In this document: positions 41,125 through 48,922 of the stretch, in pieces
How the letters are laid out: every line of letters starts with the position of its first letter
Position numbering within the stretch: position 1 is the stretch's first letter
Source of the DNA: an uncultured Oscillospiraceae bacterium
GTDB taxonomy: Bacteria; Bacillota; Clostridia; Oscillospirales; Ruminococcaceae
NCBI GenBank assembly: GCA_949737515.1
Contig: CATJCP010000204.1
Coordinates: 1 to 54,303, forward strand
Direction of reading: 5' to 3'
Length of the DNA: 54,303 bases
Made by a program: the position numbers and the translations under genes
Notes under the pieces: model-generated
What the model saw: the letters and a program-made list of their open reading frames with translations, nothing else
Told to the model about the DNA's origin: nothing
The model's database searches: none

Positions 41125-43608
41125 TTATTCCCTTCCTTTCTTCTTAAAAATTTTACCAAGTTCTTCATCCATAGCCGGGGCAAGTTCACCGACCAAAGCA
41201 CCGCTATCAAGCACAACCGCCCGGTTCATCATTTCAAGAAGTTCCGGGAAGAAGTCATTCAAAATTGAAATTAACATTTCAAACTTTTCAAGCAATGCTG
41301 CATTTTCACTTGCAACCGCCATTCTAACCAAATTTAACAGGGTATCTTTGCCGGAAACCACTTCATCCCCGGCTTCACCGCCCCCTTGGAATTGCCCGGT
41401 TCTTGGGTTATATCCAAAGATGGTTGGTTCGGTTAAAATCCTTGGTTCATTCATAGCTTTCTTGTACCAAGATACCGAAAAATGCGGTATGCTTGGCGGA
41501 TTCAAGCTGAATTTACCCGATATTGAAAAATGCGGTAATTTAATCTTGGGTAAACTCCAACTGAAATTGAAGAATCCCTTGATTGTGTTTATTGCGTTTC
41601 TGACAATGTTCTTTGCACCTTCAAAAATGCTGCTGAACTTTGATTTAATGCTTTCAAGTACGCTGCTGACAGTAGATTTTGCAGCGTTGATACCACTTGA
41701 AATAGTGGATTTTATGCCATTTATCACGCTGCTAACAGTTGACTTGATACTATTCCAAACGCTGCTGAATGTACTCTTGATACTGTTCAGGATGCTTGAA
41801 ATAGTGCTTTTGACCGCATTGAACACACTGGATATAACAGATTTGATAGCATTGACCACACTTGAAACAGTTGATTTTATGCTATTCCAAACGCTGCTAA
41901 CAGTGGTTTTAATTGCGTTCATCACCGTTGAAATAGTTGTCTTGATTGCATTCCAAACGGTTGAAATAGTTGTCTTGATTGCGTTGACCACCGTTGTAAT
42001 AGTGGTTTTAATCGCATTCCATATAGTTGTAAAGGTATTCTTGATTCCTTCCAAAATTGGCTTTAGGAAAGAAACAATAGCATTCCACACATTAGAAATA
42101 GTAGTTTTGATAGCATTCAGGGCATTGGATACCGCTGTTTTAATTGCTTCCCACGCTGCAAGAATGATTTCCTTGCAATTTTCCCAAATGAAGCGGAATG
42201 GTAAAGTAATCAGGTCAAAAGCTGCTGTTATTAACTCCACAATGAACATGATTGCAACCTGAACCACATTCTTGATAGTTTCCCAAATACTTGACAAAGT
42301 ATCTTTAACCGCTGTGAAGATATTGATAACCGTTTGCTTTGCAGCTTCAAACTTTTCTGATATTACGGTTTTGATAGTTTCAACCGCTGTTGAAATAGCT
42401 TCTTTGATTGTGTTCCAAATCTCACTGATTTTTTCAGCAAGTCCAACAAAGAACCCTTTGATTGCTTCAATTACAGTGCTGAAAGTAGTCTTGATTGCTT
42501 CCCAAATTTCAATAACCTTGTTTCGGAAATCTTCATTGGTATTCCACAATACAATGATTGCAGCAATTAACCCGGCAATCAAAGTGACAATCAAAACAAT
42601 GGGGTTTGCATTCATAGCTGCATTTAACAGCCATTGCGCAATAGTAGCACCTTCATTTGCAGCTTTGTAAGCCGTCCATGCTGTTGTAACAGCACTTATC
42701 AAACTGGATATAGCCATTGCAGCCTTTAAGGTAATGAACCCGGTTACAACTCCGGCAATCAGGGGTGACCAATCCTTGAAGGTTTGCACGATTGCAGGCA
42801 TATTGTCAGATAGCTTTGAAACAGCAGAAGCTAAGTTTTTGACCACTTCCACCGCTGTAGGCAAAACATTCTTTCCAAGTTCAGCCTGAAAATCAGTCCA
42901 TGCCTGTTTTAAGTTACCTGTTTGATTCGTCCATGTATCAGATTCCCTTGCAGCCTGACCTAAAGCCCCGGATGCTTTGTTTGCATCCTCTACCATTTGC
43001 AGCAAGGTCAACTGCTTTTGGGATTCCGATAGTTCGTTGAAAGACTTACCATAAAGGGCATTTGCAGCAGCGTTTCTTGTGGTTTCCGTACACGATAAAC
43101 CAAGGGCTGAATCATTCTCATAGTTACCTTTCAAGAATGACTGCAACGATTCTGTTGTTTCTTCCAGTGACCTATCATAAAATGCAGCACTGTCAGCAAC
43201 CGCTATCATTGCCCGGTCAGCCAAACCAAGGGCATCTTGTGTATCCATCCCGGTTGTTTTGGCAAAAGCAGCAATCTTTGTGTAACTGCCTTTCATGCGG
43301 TTTTCACTGATTCCTGCTGTATCAGCAATACCCTTTAAGGATTTGCTTGCACTACTTTCAAGGTTACCGAAAACTTGTGAAAACTGTGAATTTGCTGCTT
43401 CTGCATCCGCTGCTGCCTGAATACACGCACCGCCAAAGTCTTTTATTTTATCAACAGCAAAAAATGATACCACCGCCGTACCAATCTTTTTGAAAGCCCC
43501 GGAAATCCGGCTTTCTGATTGTTCAGCCCGGTCAGTGGTATCATCTATTGCATCATTGGCATCCGCATTCTGAATTGCGATAGTGCCAAATAGCTTAAAC
43601 AGTTCCAT
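41125..43608 (-). CDS. Tail tape measure protein
   Basis: 827 residues; sets tail length and passes DNA into the host. An N-terminal coiled part (FSQVFGNLESSASKSLKGIA) is followed by two hydrophobic stretches (ITLKAAMAISSLISAV; NPIVLIVTLIAGLIAAIIVLW). Then come a run of near-identical 11-residue repeats of the NAIKTTISTVW type and a soluble C-terminus. An 827-residue tape would suit a tail of medium length. It begins 21 bases after the chaperone gene stops. Confidence 0.93.
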   Translation of the reverse strand: MELFKLFGTIAIQNADANDAIDDTTDRAEQSESRISGAFKKIGTAVVSFFAVDKIKDFGGACIQAAADAEAANSQFSQVFGNLESSASKSLKGIADTAGISENRMKGSYTKIAAFAKTTGMDTQDALGLADRAMIAVADSAAFYDRSLEETTESLQSFLKGNYENDSALGLSCTETTRNAAANALYGKSFNELSESQKQLTLLQMVEDANKASGALGQAARESDTWTNQTGNLKQAWTDFQAELGKNVLPTAVEVVKNLASAVSKLSDNMPAIVQTFKDWSPLIAGVVTGFITLKAAMAISSLISAVTTAWTAYKAANEGATIAQWLLNAAMNANPIVLIVTLIAGLIAAIIVLWNTNEDFRNKVIEIWEAIKTTFSTVIEAIKGFFVGLAEKISEIWNTIKEAISTAVETIKTVISEKFEAAKQTVINIFTAVKDTLSSIWETIKNVVQVAIMFIVELITAAFDLITLPFRFIWENCKEIILAAWEAIKTAVSNALNAIKTTISNVWNAIVSFLKPILEGIKNTFTTIWNAIKTTITTVVNAIKTTISTVWNAIKTTISTVMNAIKTTVSSVWNSIKSTVSSVVNAIKSVISSVFNAVKSTISSILNSIKSTFSSVWNSIKSTVSSVINGIKSTISSGINAAKSTVSSVLESIKSKFSSIFEGAKNIVRNAINTIKGFFNFSWSLPKIKLPHFSISGKFSLNPPSIPHFSVSWYKKAMNEPRILTEPTIFGYNPRTGQFQGGGEAGDEVVSGKDTLLNLVRMAVASENAALLEKFEMLISILNDFFPELLEMMNRAVVLDSGALVGELAPAMDEELGKIFKKKGRE
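41623..42117 (-). repeat. Fifteen 33-bp tandem repeats in the tape measure gene
   Basis: 15 consecutive 11-residue units from NAIKTTISNVW to ESIKSKFSSIF, exactly 495 bases with no spacer. Hendecad periodicity (A/S-I-K, S/T-I/V-W) fits a straight coiled coil. Copies differ mainly at the third codon base and at conservative sites, as expected from old tandem duplication with slippage. Confidence 0.9.
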
Positions 43609-43629
43609 TCAAATCATTTCACCCCTTTC

Positions 43630-43896
43630 TTATTCGGGAATGAAATCTATTGCCATTGACATAGAATCTTGAATAGTTGCTTCAAGGTCTGATTCTGTCA
43701 TTTCTTGATTGCCTTTCATATCCTCAACAAATTCATTAAAGGATTTATCAAAAATCTTAGCAAGAAAGTATTCCCATTGCATTTCTGATTCCCGACCTTC
43801 CATGAACACATTGATGAAAGGGGAAAAATCACCTGACAAAATCAGTTCATCCATCAAAACAAAAGGGCTTGCATATCTATGAAATAGCAAGTCCAT
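43630..43896 (-). CDS. Tail assembly chaperone, second ORF
   Basis: 88 residues (MDLLFHRYASPFVLMDELIL), acidic, between the first chaperone and the tape measure. In many siphophages this ORF is made as a -1 frameshift extension of the first. Here the frames would allow a -1 shift, but no canonical slippery heptamer is visible, and a separate start 5 bases after the first stop is possible. Confidence 0.75.
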   Translation of the reverse strand: MDLLFHRYASPFVLMDELILSGDFSPFINVFMEGRESEMQWEYFLAKIFDKSFNEFVEDMKGNQEMTESDLEATIQDSMSMAIDFIPE

Positions 43897-43901
43897 GAAC
43901 T

Positions 43902-44339
43902 TTAATTGCCCGATTTGAACAACCTTGAAACAACCTTGAAAAAATCCTTAAATTCATCCTTCTTGATAACGTCAATGACCATTTCAAAAAAGACATTCAT
44001 AGGAAGGTTTTCAATATCCTTCTTTGTCATTCCTGACAGCCCGGAAAGCAGGGAATAGATTTCCTGTTCGCAAGAAGAAATATTTCCAAGAATCACATTG
44101 GCAATATCCAAGGCAACGGTTACACCAACAATAGTTGCAGCATCATCAAGGTTTTTATCTTCCCCAAAAGATGCAACCAAAGTTTTAATATCGTCACCTT
44201 CAAAAGCCTTGGTGAACTCGTTAATTCCAATCTTGCTAATAATCTTACTCATGGGGAATACATCCTTAGAGCATAAAGCCCTAAGTGTGTACCCCTTTTC
44301 ATTTACATTGTCCTGATTCATTTCAACAACTTTATTCAT
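43902..44339 (-). CDS. Tail assembly chaperone, first ORF
   Basis: 145 residues, acidic and helical (EFTKAFEGDDIKTLVASFGE), directly between the tail tube region and the tape measure, as for the gpG-type chaperone that coats the tape measure during tail assembly. The call rests on position and size. Confidence 0.8.
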   Translation of the reverse strand: MNKVVEMNQDNVNEKGYTLRALCSKDVFPMSKIISKIGINEFTKAFEGDDIKTLVASFGEDKNLDDAATIVGVTVALDIANVILGNISSCEQEIYSLLSGLSGMTKKDIENLPMNVFFEMVIDVIKKDEFKDFFKVVSRLFKSGN

Positions 44340-44355
44340 GGTCTTTCATCCTTTC

Positions 44356-44613
44356 TTACTCGGTATCTGTCTTGGTTTTGCGTGTTCTTTTACCTGCTGC
44401 CTTTTCAGCCGGGGCTTCCTGTTCCTGTTCCTGTTCATCATTCTTACTTTCAGGGGCAACATCCTGAACCGGGGCTTCCTCAACAATCGTGATGAAAGCC
44501 CCAACAGAAAGAATTTCATTTACACGCTGAACAGAAACTTCCATTTCTTCACCTACCCGGTGAAGTTCCCCGGTGTATCTGTCTGTAAATTCCGTTGTAA
44601 CTTTAATCTTCAT
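44356..44613 (-). CDS. Small phage protein with acidic/basic tail
   Basis: 85 residues. The first 48 (MKIKVTTEFTDRYTGELHRV) form a short beta-type domain and the rest is a low-complexity tail (EQEQEQEAPAEKAAGKRTRK). It lies between tail tube and chaperone genes; probably a tail accessory protein. No firm family. Confidence 0.7.
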   Translation of the reverse strand: MKIKVTTEFTDRYTGELHRVGEEMEVSVQRVNEILSVGAFITIVEEAPVQDVAPESKNDEQEQEQEAPAEKAAGKRTRKTKTDTE

Positions 44614-44629
44614 AGTTCATCATCCTTTC

Positions 44630-45232
44630 TTATGCCTTGGGAGTAGGATAATAAATGTGATAAGGAAGAACAGTCAAATCACCTGTAATTTCCTGATAAC
44701 ATTCAAAAGTGTACTTAGGAACAGCCCCTTCTTTGTTCTTACCTTCCAAAGATAAGCCGGAAGTGCAAAGGGCATTATCAAGGATTGCAATGATTGGTGT
44801 ACCATCAATCTTCTTACCCACAAAGGCAATATTTTCAAAATAATCACCTTCTTCAATCTGACTTTTGGATTCAATCAGACTGTAACCTTCCAAGTTGCTG
44901 TTCCCGGTCTGACCGATAACAGCAGCCTTGATAATTTCAGGGGTAAGTTCAATCAGGTTGATTTCCAACTTTGCAGTTTCGCCCTGCTTCACATCCAAAC
45001 CCTTGACCTTTACCAAAGCCCCATCAACTTCAATGGTCTGCACACTTGGAGTAATTTCTAACTTGTTTCCCCCGGAAGTTGCACCAATCAGGGATTCGGT
45101 GAAGTTCCACTTTTTTGTAGAAGCATCAAATTTGAATCCCTTGTGAATTGTTCCTGCACCCAACAGGATATTACCGGGGGTTTTTGCGGTGATACCGCTG
45201 GATTTAATTTCAGAACCGATTGCATCAGCCAT
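44630..45232 (-). CDS. Major tail (tube) protein
   Basis: 200 residues, beta-rich, with the start MADAIGSEIKSSGITAKTPGNILLG. In the expected place after the tail terminator gene and before the chaperones. It forms the stacked hexameric rings of the tube. Confidence 0.85.
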   Translation of the reverse strand: MADAIGSEIKSSGITAKTPGNILLGAGTIHKGFKFDASTKKWNFTESLIGATSGGNKLEITPSVQTIEVDGALVKVKGLDVKQGETAKLEINLIELTPEIIKAAVIGQTGNSNLEGYSLIESKSQIEEGDYFENIAFVGKKIDGTPIIAILDNALCTSGLSLEGKNKEGAVPKYTFECYQEITGDLTVLPYHIYYPTPKA

Positions 45233-45236
45233 AATG

Positions 45237-45614
45237 TTAAACCACCTTCCAATATTTTATTGATAAATTTACCTGTAACCTGTAAAGCCCTTCTTCACCT
45301 GTTGGAACAGGGAAAGAATTGCTATAAAAAACCGCTACCCCTGAACCATCATCAAGAATAGCGGTTTTCCCCTCAATCGGGGGGAATACTGTTTTTATTT
45401 TTTCCTTCATTTCTTCAAGTGCCAAAGCTGACCGCCTTGTAAATCCATTCAGAATAAATGTTTTATCTTCCTGACCACTTTCAGAAGAAGGTTCAAACTC
45501 TGAATACTCGCCAACAAAATAGAGGTCAGTAATATTTGAAGTCCATTCCCCAAATTCATAGGGAACATTGACCTTTTCCAATTCAGCATTGATAAAGTTC
45601 AACAGTTCAATCAT
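45237..45614 (-). CDS. Tail completion/terminator-type protein
   Basis: 125 residues between the gp10-like gene and the tail tube gene, the usual position of a tail terminator. Alternating beta and helix (FINAELEKVNVPYEFGEW). Family by position. Confidence 0.65.
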   Translation of the reverse strand: MIELLNFINAELEKVNVPYEFGEWTSNITDLYFVGEYSEFEPSSESGQEDKTFILNGFTRRSALALEEMKEKIKTVFPPIEGKTAILDDGSGVAVFYSNSFPVPTGEEGLYRLQVNLSIKYWKVV

Positions 45615-45618
45615 ACTT

Positions 45619-46032
45619 TTAACCCCCTATCTTATTTTTTAGTATTTCACCAAAACGCTTAATCAACTTTGCTTTCAAGGAAGTAAAAGCGTTGTGCATT
45701 GGTCTATTGGGGGTTTTGCCCCTTGTAAAATGCCCTTTTCCATGCCTATCCACATAGTACCAACCGCCTTTTCTACCGTTCCCCTTCAAGGCATATTCAC
45801 CAGTACCAAATTCTTCCCAAATAGCATTTTCAAGGTTGCTGCCAACCTGACATTCATTTGCTGATTCGTTCACCTGATACTGATATGAACCTTTGGTTTG
45901 CCCGGTATCTACTCTTGAATTTCGCATAGTCTTAGCTTGCAGTTCACCACCTGCTTCATACAAAAAAGCGGTGATTGCATCATCTATTGCATCTTTTACC
46001 CTAACCCTGTTATCTTGAAATTCAATTCCCAT
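45619..46032 (-). CDS. HK97 gp10-like neck/tail joining protein
   Basis: 137 residues with the gp10-type pattern TMRNSRVDTGQTKGSYQYQV and GTGEYALKGNG. Such proteins join head and tail. It overlaps the upstream connector gene by 11 bases, so it is translationally coupled. Confidence 0.82.
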   Translation of the reverse strand: MGIEFQDNRVRVKDAIDDAITAFLYEAGGELQAKTMRNSRVDTGQTKGSYQYQVNESANECQVGSNLENAIWEEFGTGEYALKGNGRKGGWYYVDRHGKGHFTRGKTPNRPMHNAFTSLKAKLIKRFGEILKNKIGG

Positions 46033-46447
46033 TTTGCCCCCCTATAAATCTAAGATAGATTTCAAGGTGTTCATTCATGTTCATTGGATTATCAATCAAC
46101 AGGATTTCATATACAAGTCCTTGAATTACCATCCTTGCATTTTCACTTGTCACATCAACAACGGTTTCCTGTTCATCCTTGTTAATAATGCCTGAAAGAA
46201 AGTTAAACGGATTCCAAACCCATTTTGTTGACAGGGCTTTCAGGGAAGTAAAATCACACAAGAAAATATGTGTGCTTTCCTGAATTTTTGCATTAAAGGT
46301 GTTATGCTTTGATTCACCTGATTCCAAGTCAAGCCAACCCAATAGGGAAGTGCAATCTTGCCATGTGTGTTCACGCTCACCTATGCGATTTTTAGCCCCT
46401 TTATCTTTCACCTGAATCAATGCTTGGATGTTTCCACCAACAGTCAT
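46022..46447 (-). CDS. Head closure/head-tail connector protein
   Basis: 141 residues (MTVGGNIQALIQVKDKGAKN). Between the gp6-like adaptor and the gp10-like gene, as expected for head closure. The C-terminal half is beta-rich (ARMVIQGLVYEILLIDNPMN). Confidence 0.72.
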   Translation of the reverse strand: MTVGGNIQALIQVKDKGAKNRIGEREHTWQDCTSLLGWLDLESGESKHNTFNAKIQESTHIFLCDFTSLKALSTKWVWNPFNFLSGIINKDEQETVVDVTSENARMVIQGLVYEILLIDNPMNMNEHLEIYLRFIGGQNGN

Positions 46448-46451
46448 ATAA

Positions 46452-46979
46452 CTAAAACCTCGGCTTTATATAAGGTTTCAAGAAACCAAGCAGGGCAACA
46501 GGATAGCCCATAACCTGATTGTTTGCATCTTGGTCATAATAAGAAATACTATGCCTTGATAAAGTTTCAGACTTGATACCTACCTTTTGCCTGTTTTTTG
46601 TTTCCCAAACCATCAAGTCAATTACCCCGGCTTGAATATCAGCCGGATATTCAACTTTGGTTATCAGATTCAATTCAGTTTCAAAAAGTTCAGTATCAAG
46701 CCTGATAAATGTATCTGTAATTTCAGTGATAACATAAATTCCATCATTCACCATTGACTGTGAAATCTGAATAGTATCACCAACCCTAAGAAAAGGGGAA
46801 AAACCAAATACCCGATTTCCAAGGGATTTACCCTGAAACCTTACACAACGATTCTGGAAGTTGTTGTTGGTGTATGACCTGATAAGATGTTCAACAGCAT
46901 TCAACTTTTTTTGAAGTGCCTTTTCCGATTTCCCGAAAAATTCAGGCATTTCAATCAGTTCTTCAACTGAAACAATCAT
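46452..46979 (-). CDS. Head-tail adaptor, gp6-like
   Basis: About 175 residues from ATG 46979, which has AAAGGGGGTG six bases upstream; the track starts at a GTG at 46988 inside that ribosome site. The helical N-terminus (EELIEMPEFFGKSEKALQKK) and the QAGVIDLMVWETKNRQKVGI helix fit the gp6 head-tail adaptor family. It follows the capsid gene directly. Confidence 0.78.
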   Translation of the reverse strand: MIVSVEELIEMPEFFGKSEKALQKKLNAVEHLIRSYTNNNFQNRCVRFQGKSLGNRVFGFSPFLRVGDTIQISQSMVNDGIYVITEITDTFIRLDTELFETELNLITKVEYPADIQAGVIDLMVWETKNRQKVGIKSETLSRHSISYYDQDANNQVMGYPVALLGFLKPYIKPRF

Positions 46980-47008
46980 CAGGAACACCCCCTTTCAGGC
47001 TTTCAGAA

Positions 47009-47896
47009 TTAGGCGGTTGCAGTTACCTTGAACTTGGCAATAACAACCTTGCTTGCATTGGTCAGGGCTACACCATAATACTTAGCAGCGGTAATATCGT
47101 GACGCTGCTTCTTAGGAAACCATTCATGGTCAACCTGTGTGTTCTTCTTCAAGAAGATGGTCAGTGCCGGAAGTTCCGTTTCGGTGTACTCGGTTTCGGA
47201 AGAATCAGGTTCAAGTTTGATAATCGGGTTCATCCAATAGTTAGAAGTACCATCCTTCTTTACTTTCTTGGATTTCTTCACCCAACAACCTGCAATCTTA
47301 CCGATTGCACCATTGACAGCCACACCGCCAGTGAACTTATCAGCAGAAAGGAAATCTGCATCTTTCAGAAGGGTTGCTTCCTGATTCGGATGGATGAACA
47401 TAACCTTTTCAATACCATCTTCTTCATCCTCAAACTTGGCAACTGCATCCACAATACCCTTGTAACCAATCTGACCTGCTGCGGTTACCTCGGTTGTTGC
47501 AGTATAAGCAGCATCCATAACATCATTGTCAACCTTACCCATGATAGCCTTTGCAAGCTGCGCATTAGCCTGACCAATCGGGTCACCCAAACCGCTGTTA
47601 ATAGCAGTCTGATAAATTGCAATGGATTTACCTGCACACTTGATAGTGAAGGTTGTACTGGATGCAGTCAGCTTTGCAGTTTCCATTTCGTTTCCATCTT
47701 CCGGGCTGAAATCTTCTGCATCACCCACATAGTTCCAAGAAGGAACAGTTTTGGTGTCACCCGGTACACCTTCCAGTGTGGTATCTACTTTAGCATAGGG
47801 GGTAATCTTGCAAAGTGCGGAAATCTTTGCTTCAATCATGTTACCCATGACTTCCGGGTTAATAATATCCGTCAGTTTCGTATAAGCGTTAGCCAT
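47009..47896 (-). CDS. Major capsid protein
   Basis: 295 residues with the HK97-type fold of the N4-gp56-like group: MANAYTKLTDIINPEVMGNM, MFIHPNQEATLL and a conserved C-terminus (AAKYYGVALTNASKVV). No separate prohead protease or delta domain is present; the scaffold is the next gene upstream. Starts 13 bases after it. Confidence 0.9.
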   Translation of the reverse strand: MANAYTKLTDIINPEVMGNMIEAKISALCKITPYAKVDTTLEGVPGDTKTVPSWNYVGDAEDFSPEDGNEMETAKLTASSTTFTIKCAGKSIAIYQTAINSGLGDPIGQANAQLAKAIMGKVDNDVMDAAYTATTEVTAAGQIGYKGIVDAVAKFEDEEDGIEKVMFIHPNQEATLLKDADFLSADKFTGGVAVNGAIGKIAGCWVKKSKKVKKDGTSNYWMNPIIKLEPDSSETEYTETELPALTIFLKKNTQVDHEWFPKKQRHDITAAKYYGVALTNASKVVIAKFKVTATA

Positions 47897-47909
47897 TTTT
47901 TATTTCACC

Positions 47910-48566
47910 TTAACCTTTCATAATTTCCCGGTACTGTTCCGGGTTTTCTTCAAAGAATTTTGCCTGTTCTGCATAAGGCTTTTTCAGCAGGTCAGCTTTA
48001 GTCATTCCCTGCGGTTGTGGCTGATTATCTTTATCCAAAGGCTTGAATCCTTCATATCCACCCTTGCCCTTGGAAGTGAACATTGTAGGAAGCTGCGTTT
48101 TCAGTGCTGCCACCTTATCAGCCCAACCCTTGATATTGCCCTGTTCATCAAGTTCAATCGGTTCACCCTTTTCTTTCAGCTTATAGGTTAGATAGTCCAC
48201 ATCAACCGCATTTTCAGACAAAAGCCCAACCTTGATAGCAGCATCAATCTTTGTCTGTGCAAGTTCTGTTTCCAACTGCTGCACCTTATTCTGATATTGG
48301 GTAACTTGCCCCTGTAAAGTTTCATCACCCTTTGCAGCCTTTTTCAGATTTTCAATCAGTCCATTGGCTTCCGTCAACTTCTGAATGTTAGTCTTATTTT
48401 CTGCATCAAGGGCATCATGCTTTGCCTTGGAAACGTAACCGCCCCCGGCAAGGTTAGCAAGTTTCACCTGCTGCTGTGCGTTTTCAGGCTTGCCATTGTA
48501 AGCATTGATAGCCTGTTCAAACTGTGCGAACAGTTCATCACCTAAGATAGCTTTCAAAAATTCCAT
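47910..48566 (-). CDS. Capsid scaffolding protein (GP20-like)
   Basis: 218 residues: a helical, Gln/Lys-rich coiled coil (about 60-120; QVTQYQNKVQQLETELAQTK) and a C-terminal NPEQYREIMKG typical of phage scaffolds that bind capsid protein. AAAGGATGA precedes the ATG. Located directly before the capsid gene. Confidence 0.88.
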   Translation of the reverse strand: MEFLKAILGDELFAQFEQAINAYNGKPENAQQQVKLANLAGGGYVSKAKHDALDAENKTNIQKLTEANGLIENLKKAAKGDETLQGQVTQYQNKVQQLETELAQTKIDAAIKVGLLSENAVDVDYLTYKLKEKGEPIELDEQGNIKGWADKVAALKTQLPTMFTSKGKGGYEGFKPLDKDNQPQPQGMTKADLLKKPYAEQAKFFEENPEQYREIMKG

Positions 48567-48587
48567 TGTTCTTCATCCTTTCTTGTC

Positions 48588-48674
48588 TTAGTTTTTATGT
48601 GCGGTGTCACCGCTGACAATGTGCCTTTTATATGCCATGCACCGGGCATCTTTCAGCAGCAGTTTATATGTCAT
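48588..48674 (-). CDS. Possible 28-residue ORF before the scaffold gene
   Basis: Frame MTYKLLLKDARCMAYKRHIV runs 28 codons between the internal terminator and the scaffold gene, with AAAAGG only 3-4 bases before its ATG. This stretch also holds a promoter-like TTGTCA/TAAAAA pair around the palindrome GCGGTGACACCGC. Either reading is possible, so the call is weak. Confidence 0.3.
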   Translation of the reverse strand: MTYKLLLKDARCMAYKRHIVSGDTAHKN

Positions 48675-48690
48675 AAGCCTTTTCGGACAA

Positions 48691-48717
48691 TAAAAAAGCA
48701 CCCCTTATCAGAGTGCT
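48691..48717 (-). terminator. Internal terminator between minor head and scaffold genes
   Basis: On the minus strand AGCAC pairs with GTGCT (11-base loop) and is followed by TTTTTT. It would limit read-through from portal and minor head into the abundant scaffold and capsid genes, which then need their own promoter. Confidence 0.7.
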
Positions 48718-48748
48718 AATTTACACATTGAATATTAACTTTCAAAAC

Positions 48749-48922
48749 TTAATAATCCGCTTCATCCTCATATGAAGGTTGTTCTGCTTCTGTATCTGTG
48801 TCAATGCAAAGTTCAATATCAGCAATGATTTCTTCATTGCTTCGATTGCCGGAAATACATAAGGGGTAATTCTCCCCAAAGTGTTCATAATACGCTTCTA
48901 AAGCTGCATCTAAAGTTTTCAT
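48749..48922 (-). CDS. 57-residue acidic protein coupled to the minor head gene
   Basis: Below the track limit. ATG 48922 overlaps the minor head stop as ATGA, which supports translation. Sequence begins MKTLDAALEAYYEHFGENYP and ends in an acidic EDEADY. A transcription terminator follows. No family recognised; similar small ORFs occur at this place in related prophages. Confidence 0.65.
   Translation of the reverse strand: MKTLDAALEAYYEHFGENYPLCISGNRSNEEIIADIELCIDTDTEAEQPSYEDEADY

Noticed and set aside
41623-42117. Regular 33-bp repeats as a possible CRISPR array
   Set aside because: No spacers; all copies code for a continuous 11-residue coiled-coil repeat in the tape measure frame.
43870-43920. 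Programmed -1 frameshift between the two chaperone ORFs
   Set aside because: Frames allow it, but no canonical slippery heptamer is present; a separate start is possible.
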